From contig PIVH01000381.1 in assembly GCA_003354225.1 (NCBI GenBank), positions 1 to 5,997 of the forward strand: a stretch of 5,997 nucleotides of DNA, in the 5' to 3' direction. Below the pieces are notes generated by a model. It searched no databases and was not told the DNA's origin. It was given only the letters and a program-made list of their open reading frames with translations. This DNA is from Globobulimina sp. Its lineage: Eukaryota; Foraminifera; Rotaliida. Both the position numbers and the translations under genes were made by a program. Below, piece after piece: positions 1-5,997 of this stretch (within the stretch, counting starts at the first letter, position 1; the number at the start of each line of letters is the position of its first letter).

Positions 1-29
1 CCAATGACTTTGTTGATGGATTAGACTTA

Positions 30-194
30 TTGAGCCTACACAAGTTAATTAGTCACTATGTGACTATTTGTGACTTTTTAGTGACAAAAACGAAATTGAG
101 CGACTATTTAGTAACTATAGAAAAACGGAAAATGGTAACTATTTAGGAAACCTAGGCAACTATTTAGGCGACTATTTAACTTGTGTAGGCTCAC
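30..194. mobile_element. Foldback/MITE-like element 1 inside the endonuclease
   Basis: A near-perfect terminal inverted repeat bounds this stretch: 31-56 pairs with 168-193 at 24 of 26 positions, and the outer 18 bases (TGAGCCTACACAAGTTAA against 176-193) are perfect. A TA dinucleotide lies directly outside each edge (28-29 and 195-196), as in TA-targeting Tc1/mariner-type MITEs, although TA is common in such AT-rich DNA. Endonuclease homology stops at 29 and resumes at about 195, so it reads as an insertion. The 165 bases from 30 to 194 are a multiple of three, but strict removal of one TA copy with the element would shift the frame. No transposase is encoded. Confidence 0.7.
57..178 (+). 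repeat. Degenerate short repeats of a GCGACTATTTAG-like unit
   Basis: The inside of foldback element 1 is built from variants of one 9-12 base unit. Copies include GTGACTATTTG, TGACTTTTTAG, GCGACTATTTAG (110-121 region), GGTAACTATTTAG, GCAACTATTTAG and GCGACTATTTAAC. Spacing is irregular, with unrelated short runs between copies. The inverted terminal arms end in the same unit, so arms and core may have grown from one motif. This could reflect slippage within a MITE or subterminal transposase-binding sites. No function can be assigned. Confidence 0.6.
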
Positions 195-296
195 TACCTC
201 GGAATGCAAATCCTTAATGTAAACAATCCATCATATACACACATACATAAGTCCTACCAAACTAAATCATCCATTGATCTGACATTAATTTCTGAG

Positions 297-414
297 AAGA
301 GCATCCGGTTTTATTGGGGTAAGGTGTAAGCAAACCGTTTCTGGTGACTGATAAAGGTAAAAATAATATAGGTTTGCCTTCGTTTCTCAGAAACAATAAA
401 AATCTGATGCTCTT
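297..414. mobile_element. Foldback/MITE-like element 2 inside the endonuclease
   Basis: An imperfect hairpin with three collinear matching blocks: AAGAGCATC (297-305) pairs with 406-414, TTTTATTG (309-316) with 394-401, and GCAAACC (330-336) with 371-377. A loop of about 34 bases lies at 337-370. It falls between the SSIDLTLIS part and the SDH part of the endonuclease, where LINE endonucleases normally have only a short connection, and it holds in-frame stops. Removing 297-416 would bring the two parts into one frame. No target duplication is evident, and its ends do not resemble those of element 1. It could be an old MITE or another foldback insertion. Confidence 0.5.
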
Positions 415-416
415 TA

Positions 417-1118
417 AAACATACCAAATGGTGTATCCTCCATTCACTATTTGATCCACTGTGCTCCGATCACGTTCCCATTATAACAACCTTTGAAGTT
501 GAAAACGTTTTTGGTTTTAGCGAGACAAAAAAAACCTGGAACCTCTCAAACCAAAGAAAATGGACAAAATACGCAGAAACATTAGAAATAAATATAAATG
601 ACACATCATTTGACGTAAATCCGAATATACACACTCAGCAATTAACATACATGTATCTTATTTTATACACTGCTGAACAGACAATTGGATATAAACACTA
701 TTATAGAGGCCACAAACCGTGGTGGAATAATAAAATAAAGAAACTCAAAAAGCAGTGCAAAAGATTACGAAGAAGAATTCAAAGAATTAAGAGAAACGCA
801 AAACGGAGATTCACGGATTTCCACATATTCCCAAGATATATCAAATTGAAATGTAAATTAAATAAAACCCAATCCAATAAATGCAAAGCAATAATAACTG
901 CGAAAAATGACTATAATTCCCGAATAAATAAATATATACAATCTTGTAAAGACTATGGAAGGCGCTTTTGGCGCACGATAAATAATAATAAATCGAATGG
1001 AATCAATACAAACAATATTCCGCCATTAAATTTTAAAAATGAACTGAATATAACGGATCCATATAAACAGGCAAAGGCTCTTCAAGAGGCTATGATGAGA
1101 CCTCCGAAACCTAAATCA
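417..1118 (+). pseudogene. LINE A endonuclease end and basic EN-RT linker
   Basis: One open frame (about 408-1118) continues from the endonuclease SDH motif (465-473) into the linker that joins endonuclease to RT in LINE polyproteins. Typical linker features are the Pro-Trp-Trp at 717-725 followed by a strongly basic, probably helical stretch (about 729-830, many Lys and Arg), and the segment before the RT (about 1050-1100), which resembles the usual 'nKAnaLa' region. The ATG at 651 is internal, not a true start, because homology continues upstream in the same frame. The frame ends at a TGA (1119-1121), but matching sequence goes on in the next frame from about 1114, so a frameshift lies near 1100-1119. 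Linkers are poorly conserved; the call depends on position and composition. Confidence 0.7.
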
Positions 1119-1119
1119 T

Positions 1120-2003
1120 GAATATTGGCATAATTATATAAACAAATTTGTCCCTGAATACTTGAATAAACACAGAAAAAACCCAATAAATAATGACATA
1201 AATAATATAATGCGTAATAAAACAGATAATAATTCACATTCACGAATAAAAACTCCCTCACAAATTGACACAAATATCCCAATAAAAAGTAATAAATACC
1301 AGATCCTGAATGATCCAATTCTTGATTATGAAATCCGGTCTGTAATAAGGAACCTAGATACACACAAAGCATATGGTCCTGACAGAATCCATAATCAGAT
1401 GATAAAACATGGAGGAGAGGCATTAATCGATTGCCTTCTTCCTCTGTTCAATAAATGTTTAACTAAAGGTGTGTTCCCAGGATATTGGAACTTCTCGCAC
1501 CTACTACCAATTCCAAAGCCACACAAAGACCATAGTAACCCGAAGAACTACCGGCCCATTGCCATATCATCCTGCCTTGGTAGGGTTTTTGAGAAAGTAC
1601 TGGCAAACAGACTACAACATTTTTGTGTGGAGAATAAAATTTTTGATAATTATCAGTGCGGATTTCAAATAAATCGATGCTGAGATGATGTCCTCACAAC
1701 CTTTATTACTGACATACAAACTTCGTTTGATATGGTCAGTGACACAGATGTTGTTTTTACGGACTTTTCTAAAGCTTATGATAGTGTTTGGCATAATGGA
1801 TTAATCTATAAATTAATTAAAAATAATATTAAAGGAAATATGTTGAATGTATTAGCATCTTTTATCCAATCTAGATTTACGAAAGTCATTGCCAAAAAAG
1901 CAGAGTCTAATTGGGTTGCTCAACCAATTGGCGTGCCCCAAGGATCTGCTCTCTCTCCTATCCTATACATAATTTTCACCAATGATTTTAAAATAAGTTT
2001 AGT
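1120..2003 (+). pseudogene. LINE A reverse transcriptase, fingers and palm, lacking YADD
   Basis: This is the RT that would copy element RNA at the nick. In one frame it shows the LINE RT blocks in order: KAYGPDRIHNQMIKHGG (around 1363-1413); NYRPIAISSCLGRVFEK (1546-1596); QCGFQINRC (about 1654-1680); FTDFSKAYDSVW (from 1756), with the first catalytic Asp at 1762-1764; and GVPQGSALSPILY (from 1930), running to NDF (1981-1989). A TGA at 1681-1683 breaks the frame just before DDVL, and the same frame continues beyond it. The YADD motif with the other two catalytic Asps should follow within about 50 residues but is absent; the sequence jumps to the thumb. The frame is also continuous upstream of 1162, so the start lies in the upstream ORF. 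It is catalytically dead. Confidence 0.9.
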
Positions 2004-3041
2004 TACTGGCGTTTATATTTTACTGTCAAATCTGGCATTAAATTAACGCCGTTATCCATTGCTATCCTTTATAAATCATTGGCGAGATCACGTATTGAAT
2101 ATGGATTAACTCATTATTTCCCATATGACTCCAATAATTTACTAAGTCTCCAAAATAAATTCCTCCGATTAGCGATTCCATGCAGATTAGATTCGCCTGT
2201 TGATATTCTACAGTTTATATTGAAAATTGAGCCAATTGAAAAAAGGGCACATTACCTAACCATGAGACAACTCGCCAGAGCATATTATAATAATTCCTAT
2301 CATCCATTACATAAAACGTATAGCGCGCTGTCAAAATACCGTCAAACTATACAAAATCACAAATATCGAAGAAAGTACAAGAACAAACCAAATAAATTCG
2401 TAAACTTAAATAAAAATCCTTTAATAATCGCGTCAAATTATTGCCAAACTAATTCACAAATTAAAGCCCTCACTCAGAATTTCGAAGAAATGAATAAAAC
2501 CCAAATAACTTCCTCTCCAACCTATAATTTAAGAAATCTCCCAACAAACTATTCAGTAAATCTATCCCCTGCTTCCCCGACGACACCGACAGATAATTCA
2601 ATCACAATTGCTTTTACAGACGGTTCTTGTGACCCTAATCCAGGAAAAGGAGGCTCTGCGATCTATATTCCCCCCCAACCATCGCATGAAACCCCTTTTA
2701 AACAACAATATTTCTTCAAAATACCTGTTACAATCACAACTGCGGAAATTGAGGCAATTCACATGATATTAAATTACATAATTCAATGTCCAAATAATTT
2801 GCATATTCATTATGAAATATATGTTGATAATTTGCCTGTGTTACAGTTTATAAATGGATTAAATTTCCAGAGATATAATGAAACAAAATTGATAATCGAG
2901 AATATATTCATCAAACTATTACAAATTCAACATAACAAACCGAATATATTTATAACTCTCATTAAAATTAAATCACATAATAATAATGAATTTAATGATG
3001 AGGTAGATAGATTAGCAAACTTTGGCCAAACACACGAGATT
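2004..3041 (+). pseudogene. LINE A RT thumb plus RNase H domain
   Basis: The frame opens just after the deleted YADD region with thumb sequence (ILYKSLARSRIEYG, about 2064-2105), then the usual 'iqn..lR' segment (LQNKFLRLAIPCRLDSP) and a spacer rich in Asn, Lys and Thr. An RNase HI-type domain follows. Its catalytic residues can be read: Asp in FTDGS (2619-2621), Glu in TAEIEAI (2745-2747), Asp in YVDN (2826-2828), and Asp in NDEVDRLA (3006-3008), with His in KSH before it. The third site reads VDN, where many relatives have TDS. This domain would degrade RNA in the RNA-DNA hybrid. The TGA at 3042-3044 follows a frameshift near 3031-3042, since related sequence continues in another frame. The TTG or Met near 2079 is not a real start. 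Confidence 0.88.
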
Positions 3042-3042
3042 T

Positions 3043-3483
3043 GACCCGAATTTATATACAGAAATATCGTACAACACTACGATCACACAATAACATAAAC
3101 AAATTCGTTTCCAATGGAGTGACATATGGGCGCATAGAAATACACGATCCACTCAAGACAGCTATAAAATGTATCGTGCGAACCCATCCCTCCATAATAA
3201 ACTAAATAAAATAATTAAGCATTTAAATAAAGATGAATCAGCATTGATAAATAGAATCATTTCTGGCCATATCGAATTAAATCATTTTCTATTCAAACAT
3301 AAATTTACCGATACAGACAAATCCATAATTGACTCCCCAGATTGTGTTAATTGCGATTTACACGAAAGAGAAACAATTGATCATTACTTTTGTAAATGTC
3401 CCAGATATTCAAATCAACGCAACCGTCTAATCAATTCGATTCAAATAATATGGAGTGACTTTGGTAATGGAGGCGCATCTATT
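3043..3483 (+). pseudogene. LINE A C-terminal CCHC domain
   Basis: The frame starts with a connecting stretch (RFDPNLYTEIS, about 3037-3069), is broken by a TAA at 3091-3093, and continues through FQWSDIWAHRN (about 3106-3138). From 3169 the C-terminal domain that follows RNase H in many jockey/I-like LINEs is clear: LINRIISGHIELNHFL, then a Cys-x2-Cys-x9-His-x4-Cys cluster (Cys codons 3343-3345, 3352-3354 and 3397-3399, His 3382-3384) and PRYSNQRNRL. The cluster probably binds zinc and nucleic acid. The ATG at 3169 is internal. A TAG at 3484-3486 ends the frame, but tail-like sequence continues in another frame, so a further frameshift lies near 3470-3485. Confidence 0.8.
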
Positions 3484-3638
3484 TAGATGAGCTATTCTAT
3501 CCATATACCATTCGTCGACCTCCTGACATTGAAAAAGAACTAGAAATAATGACTCAAGTTGGAATCTGGAAAAAACTTCTTCAATATGTAAAAGAAACAA
3601 AACGATTCAATTACCTGTACCAATTAATTGATTGGCTG
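3474..3638 (+). pseudogene. LINE A C-terminal tail, cut by LINE B
   Basis: After the frameshift, about 55 codons (YLDELFYPYTIRRPPDIEKE onward) complete the C-terminal tail of LINE A. LINEs often have such a segment after the CCHC cluster. The last five codons (LIDWL, 3624-3638) overlap the 13-bp repeat that also lies at 5413-5425. After the right copy, the same frame reads TGA at once (5426-5428). A's protein therefore most likely ended there before B inserted. The tail frame runs directly into B without a stop, which creates the long fused frame. Confidence 0.7.
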
Positions 3639-5378
3639 AGCAAATATCGGAACTATGCATTTTCGATGAATGGAGAAACGGAACATGCAAAGTCAGATAG
3701 TTTCGTAATACTAGGCATGGAACTGGACAATCAGTGGACGTTTAACTTGCATGCAAATAAAATCCTAACTAATATGCGATTGATTAGACGCAAATGTTAT
3801 AAATTAATGGATGATAAACACAAGAATGTCAGAGCCGGAGTTATGAAGTATTTAATTGATGCAACAGCGATAGTATTATTAAACTACGCCGGCTCGACGT
3901 ATATTAATTTAATTAATAATAACAAAATAAGAGTGGAATATAATAAATTAATACGTGTATTCAACCATAAATTATACACATTATCGGACTTTGAACGAGC
4001 GAATTTTAATGGATTTAATACATTTGATACGTATGTAAAGAAATTAAATGCAAAATCATTTTCAAAATTGCTGAGATACAATGAAAATAATGCATTATTT
4101 CAAAAGAAAGAAAGATTTATAAAGCAAATAAAGCCATATTATAATAAAATAAGTAACGAACCGGATATCAAAGGAAAACTGAGGCAGATCCCAATGGACA
4201 AAAAAAAGGATAACATATTATGGCGTTGGTATATCAGTGCAATTGAATTAGGAACAATGGACTCAAAAACGTTTATATCCGGAGATTTTGTATATAGATT
4301 TCCGTATAATTTTGTACCGGAAACGTTGCCGAAATCGATAAAGTTCATTGAATATACCAATATGTGGAAGGATGAAATGTTGAAAAAGAACAATTTATAC
4401 TTCGTACCGGATGGCTCGGTATATTTCTATGACACAAATCCGAAAAATAGAATCTTTGGCACCGGTGGTTGTGCGCTAGTGGTATATTACGGAAATGTGA
4501 TAATTGATACAATCACTTTGCCGCTAAGCGTGCGAACCCATATTAATATCATGGAGTTTTATGTGTTATTGGAAGCATTAAAGTGGATAAACAACGAAGA
4601 AAACAAGGCAAAATATGTGAAAATAGCAGAAGGAATATCCATAATAACAGACAGCCAAAATTGTTTGAATATATTGGCGCAAAATAATACACCAAAAGAC
4701 GACGTAATCATAGCGCTATACATCAAAGCAAATGAGGAAATAAAAAAAATCGCAAAGTCCGATTATATCATAGATTTTATCAAATTTTATTGGGTGCATA
4801 GTCACTCAGAATCCACAATGAATGATATTGTGGATGAATTAGCAAAATGCGCGGCGGGAATGGTAAAGTTGTGTTTTACCGAAAAAATTGAGGATAAATA
4901 TGATAATGACAACCAATTAAACACCAATAATAAATCTGAGGATGACAATTGTATGGATAGTAACGTTCAAAATGATTTATTCCGTGACAAAAATCAACAT
5001 ATTATCAGTGGTGAATACAAAACATGGCTGAATCCAAACAGTCTCATCGCGTACAAAACAGTAAAATCGGAGATCAAATACCTCGCAAATGATTATGATG
5101 AGAAACAATGGAATGAAAACAAGCGAGTATTATATTATAATCGAGATCCATATGGATGGGGTAGACATTACTACCAAATGGACGTTAAATGGGACCCAAA
5201 GAAGTATGCACAAATAATTCCATATATAACATCCATGGAAAATGATATAAGGGTCATGTGTATGGCTGATCAGCTGCCCTTAAATGCGTACATGTCAATA
5301 AAAGCAAATAATTCAAATTATCAACCATGGTGTATACAGCACTACGAATGCATTAATCAGCAGTATGATGAAATGTAA
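3549..5378 (+). CDS. Chimeric ORF: LINE A tail fused to LINE B RT fragment, RNase H and C-terminal region
   Basis: The 609-residue frame starts at an ATG in A's tail. Residues 1-30 are A; from Ser31 it is B. Residues 31 to about 150 are the RT region after the palm, with LGMELD at 55-60 followed by WTFNLHANKI and a thumb-like stretch. RT catalysis is impossible without the palm. An RNase H-like domain follows with its catalytic set: Asp288 in PDGS, Glu336 in NIMEFY, Asp368 in TDSQ, His419 in WVHSHS and Asp429 in NDIVDELA. After an acidic, Asn-rich spacer (about 440-480), the C-terminal part has the MADQLPLNAYM motif. It then ends at a Cys-x5-Cys before the expected His/Cys pair, so that domain looks incomplete. 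The frame is actually open from 3468. Whether it is expressed is unknown; the ATG is not a native start of either element. Confidence 0.8.
   Translation: MTQVGIWKKLLQYVKETKRFNYLYQLIDWLSKYRNYAFSMNGETEHAKSDSFVILGMELDNQWTFNLHANKILTNMRLIRRKCYKLMDDKHKNVRAGVMKYLIDATAIVLLNYAGSTYINLINNNKIRVEYNKLIRVFNHKLYTLSDFERANFNGFNTFDTYVKKLNAKSFSKLLRYNENNALFQKKERFIKQIKPYYNKISNEPDIKGKLRQIPMDKKKDNILWRWYISAIELGTMDSKTFISGDFVYRFPYNFVPETLPKSIKFIEYTNMWKDEMLKKNNLYFVPDGSVYFYDTNPKNRIFGTGGCALVVYYGNVIIDTITLPLSVRTHINIMEFYVLLEALKWINNEENKAKYVKIAEGISIITDSQNCLNILAQNNTPKDDVIIALYIKANEEIKKIAKSDYIIDFIKFYWVHSHSESTMNDIVDELAKCAAGMVKLCFTEKIEDKYDNDNQLNTNNKSEDDNCMDSNVQNDLFRDKNQHIISGEYKTWLNPNSLIAYKTVKSEIKYLANDYDEKQWNENKRVLYYNRDPYGWGRHYYQMDVKWDPKKYAQIIPYITSMENDIRVMCMADQLPLNAYMSIKANNSNYQPWCIQHYECINQQYDEM
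3626..3638 (+). repeat. Left target-site duplication of LINE B
   Basis: AATTGATTGGCTG is a perfect 13-base match to 5413-5425. The match stops on both sides (T against G before it, A against T after it). It lies exactly where protein similarity changes from LINE A tail to LINE B RT. A length of 13 is usual for LINE target duplications. Confidence 0.82.
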
Positions 5379-5412
5379 AATGAAAAATAATTAATATTTT
5401 CTCTTCATTGGG
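3639..5412 (+). mobile_element. LINE B: 5'-truncated non-LTR retrotransposon nested in LINE A
   Basis: This 1774-bp insertion lies between two 13-bp target-site duplications. It begins inside the RT, downstream of where YADD would be, which is the 5' truncation typical when target-primed reverse transcription stops early. It then carries an RNase H and part of a C-terminal domain, and its coding frame is undamaged to 5378. Only 34 bases follow the stop, with no poly(A) tail. The RNase H is so unlike that of A that B is a different family, not a second copy of A. B is younger than A's insertion because it interrupts A. Confidence 0.85.
5388..5401 (+). repeat. 14-bp motif near LINE B 3' end, copy 1
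   Basis: TAATTAATATTTTC is repeated exactly at 5463-5476, in LINE A's 3' region. It could be a shared 3'-end signal, since many LINE RTs recognise the 3' end of their RNA. In such AT-rich sequence it could also be chance. Confidence 0.4.
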
Positions 5413-5425
5413 AATTGATTGGCTG
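5413..5425 (+). repeat. Right target-site duplication of LINE B
   Basis: AATTGATTGGCTG repeats 3626-3638 exactly. Read in A's frame it encodes the same last residues, and the next codon is TGA. It therefore marks both the 3' limit of B and the return to A. Confidence 0.82.
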
Positions 5426-5439
5426 TGAATTTCATTCAC
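5425..5439. other. Small perfect hairpin just after LINE B
   Basis: GTGAAT, loop TTC, ATTCAC: a 6-bp stem overlapping the last base of the target duplication and A's TGA stop. Such stems near LINE 3' ends can be RNA recognition structures, but this one is short and may be chance. Confidence 0.3.
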
Positions 5440-5487
5440 GTAAAATCGTAAAACGGTCGTATTAATTAATATTTTCAACGACAATGA
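5426..5487 (+). other. LINE A stop codon and probable short 3' untranslated region
   Basis: TGA at 5426-5428 is the likely original stop of LINE A, in frame with its tail across the duplicated target. The sequence beyond is non-coding. It contains TAATTAATATTTTC (5463-5476), identical to 5388-5401 near the end of B. In B that motif ends 11 bases before the element's 3' end. By analogy A might end near 5487, but no target duplication of A can be tested because its 5' end is outside the window. Confidence 0.45.
5463..5476 (+). repeat. 14-bp motif in LINE A 3' region, copy 2
   Basis: This is the second exact copy of TAATTAATATTTTC (see 5388-5401), 75 bases downstream of the first. The bases after the two copies are only loosely alike (TCTTCATTGGG against AACGACAATGAG), so the shared core is what can be supported. 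Confidence 0.4.
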
Positions 5488-5997
5488 GTATGATTTGTAA
5501 ATATTTATAATAATATGATATTAATCATTGATTTATTATTGTTTGTTGTATAAATCACGAGTTTTCTGCTACAATTAATCAAAAATTAAATATCTCCATC
5601 AATCAATAAAATTATTTTTACTTTTACCCATTTTACCAATATACCATTTTACCCACAAAATAATGTATTAAAGTATTAACTTATTTTTATTAACAATTAA
5701 TAATATGTTTATTATTACATTTAATTATATCAAATTTATGGAGCGAGAATATCATATTTAAAGCAAGTAGAATGAAAATGAAATGATTTGAGATATCCAT
5801 ACAAAGTGCGGCTGTAATCAATAGTTTAATAATAATGCAACAATTATGTGCTATTATATGTGTATGTTACCATGCAGATATTTAATAATTCCCTTGTGTG
5901 AAAAGTAGTAGCCACAACAAATTATATTAAGTTAATTCTTTCAAAAAATGATGAAAATCTGGAAATTGATTCGTTGATAAAACATGTTGCATTGGGT
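5488..5997. other. AT-rich non-coding sequence; no gene seen
   Basis: No frame of any length or recognisable protein is visible on either strand, and I see no tRNA- or rRNA-like sequence. It may be further LINE A 3' untranslated sequence or host flanking DNA. Small structures only: a 5-bp hairpin ATGAT-ATTA-ATCAT at 5515-5528, and three TTTTACC copies between 5623 and 5653. Confidence 0.6.
5623..5653 (+). repeat. Three short TTTTACC repeats
   Basis: TTTTACCC, TTTTACCA and TTTTACCC occur within 31 bases, the last preceded by ATACCA. This is a minor, irregular tandem-like tract in non-coding DNA. No function is suggested. Confidence 0.4.

Larger units (their letters stand above)
3..496 (+). 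pseudogene. LINE A AP-endonuclease domain, C-terminal part, interrupted twice
   Basis: Three pieces in the same frame (codons starting at multiples of 3) fit the C-terminal part of a LINE APE-type endonuclease, which nicks target DNA. Piece one (3-29) reads NDFVDGLDL, which resembles the stretch before the 'lqiLN' strand. Piece two (about 195-296) contains MQILNVNNPSYTH and SSIDLTLIS, the family's QILN...PT and S-x-IDL signatures. Piece three (from about 417) contains CSDHVPIITTF (462-494), the SDH motif carrying the catalytic Asp-His pair. Between the pieces lie two foldback sequences (30-194 and 297-414), the second holding in-frame stops at 327, 345 and 405. The N-terminal half, with the metal-binding Glu, lies before the window. 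The domain assignment rests on motif order and I am fairly sure of it. Confidence 0.75.
1..5487 (+). mobile_element. LINE A: decayed jockey/I-like non-LTR retrotransposon, 5' end outside window, split by LINE B
   Basis: The pieces of one LINE polyprotein follow in the expected order on the plus strand: AP endonuclease, basic linker with a Pro-Trp-Trp, RT, RNase H, CCHC domain and tail. Such proteins nick the target, copy element RNA into the nick (target-primed reverse transcription) and remove RNA with RNase H. This copy cannot do so. It has two foldback insertions, three frameshifts, two in-frame stops, loss of the YADD region and the insertion of LINE B at 3639-5412. The coding part ends at a TGA (5426-5428). 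The 3' limit near 5487 is a guess from a motif shared with the end of B. The 5' end is not in the window. Confidence 0.85.

Noticed and set aside
57-178. CRISPR-like or satellite array
   Set aside because: Copies are short, degenerate and irregularly spaced, without uniform spacers, and they lie inside a palindromic element in eukaryotic DNA.
262-459. Minus-strand open frame of 65 codons
   Set aside because: It overlaps the endonuclease pieces and foldback element 2 on the plus strand, and its translation shows no recognisable family feature.
1082-1423. Minus-strand open frame of 113 codons, hydrophobic and Tyr/Leu-rich
   Set aside because: It is the antisense of AT-rich LINE A linker and RT sequence with clear RT motifs on the plus strand. 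The hydrophobic look comes from antisense of Asn/Lys-rich codons.
1469-1672. Plus-strand open frame of 67 codons in a second frame
   Set aside because: It is a shadow of the RT fingers frame, which carries the conserved NYRPIAISS block.
1681-3093. TGA at 1681 and TAA at 3091 as sense codons of a variant genetic code
   Set aside because: A also has frameshifts, a deletion and insertions, so ordinary decay explains the stops. The undamaged B frame uses no internal TAA, TAG or TGA over 580 codons and ends at TAA, which fits the standard code.
3884-4393. Minus-strand open frames of 65 and 84 codons
   Set aside because: They are shadows inside the intact LINE B coding frame, with no family resemblance.
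3549-5378. A host gene or retroviral-type polyprotein
   Set aside because: The domain order (RT thumb, RNase H, LINE-type C-terminal motif) and the flanking 13-bp duplication fit a 5'-truncated LINE. There is no protease, integrase, LTR or envelope-like sequence.
5488-5997. Promoter, tRNA or small coding gene in the 3' flank
   Set aside because: TATA-like strings are everywhere in sequence this AT-rich, no cloverleaf or long frame is visible, and stops are dense on both strands.

Overview
The window is eukaryotic, repeat-derived DNA with no host gene that I can recognise. It is strongly AT-rich, and its proteins are heavy in Asn, Lys and Ile. All coding sequence belongs to non-LTR retrotransposons (LINEs) of the jockey/I-like type: AP endonuclease, reverse transcriptase (RT), RNase H, and a Cys/His C-terminal domain. 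A unicellular eukaryote or a repeat-rich fungus or protist would fit. The lineage cannot be fixed from this sequence; a foraminiferan-like source is only an impression.

Element A, plus strand, runs from before base 1 to 3638 and resumes at 5413/5426. It is a dead copy of one LINE polyprotein. In order it holds: the 3' part of an AP endonuclease domain (1 to about 500); a basic linker (about 500-1118); RT fingers and palm (about 1120-1989); RT thumb and RNase H (about 2004-3041); a CCHC-type C-terminal domain (about 3100-3483); and a C-terminal tail (3474-3638). Its breaks are two foldback insertions in the endonuclease (about 30-194 and 297-414), frameshifts near 1100-1119, 3031-3042 and 3470-3485, a TGA at 1681, a TAA at 3091, and an internal deletion near 1990-2015 that removed the RT YADD motif.

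Element B (3639-5412), plus strand, is a second, clearly different LINE inserted into the last codons of A. It is 5'-truncated within the RT, but its reading frame is open for 580 codons and carries a complete RNase H catalytic set. The insertion is defined by a perfect 13-bp direct repeat (3626-3638 and 5413-5425). Directly after the right copy, A's frame meets a TGA, as expected if B landed just before A's own stop codon. Because B is in frame with A, an ATG in A's tail (3549) opens a chimeric 609-residue frame.

The 3' part (5426-5997) is A's short 3' untranslated sequence, perhaps to about 5487, followed by AT-rich non-coding DNA with only small repeats and hairpins. The window reads as a stack of events: A inserted and decayed; foldback elements and B inserted into it; B is likely younger, because its frame is undamaged. 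No new cellular system was found. The points of interest are the precisely resolved nested insertion, the A-B fusion frame, and the two foldback elements inside the endonuclease.
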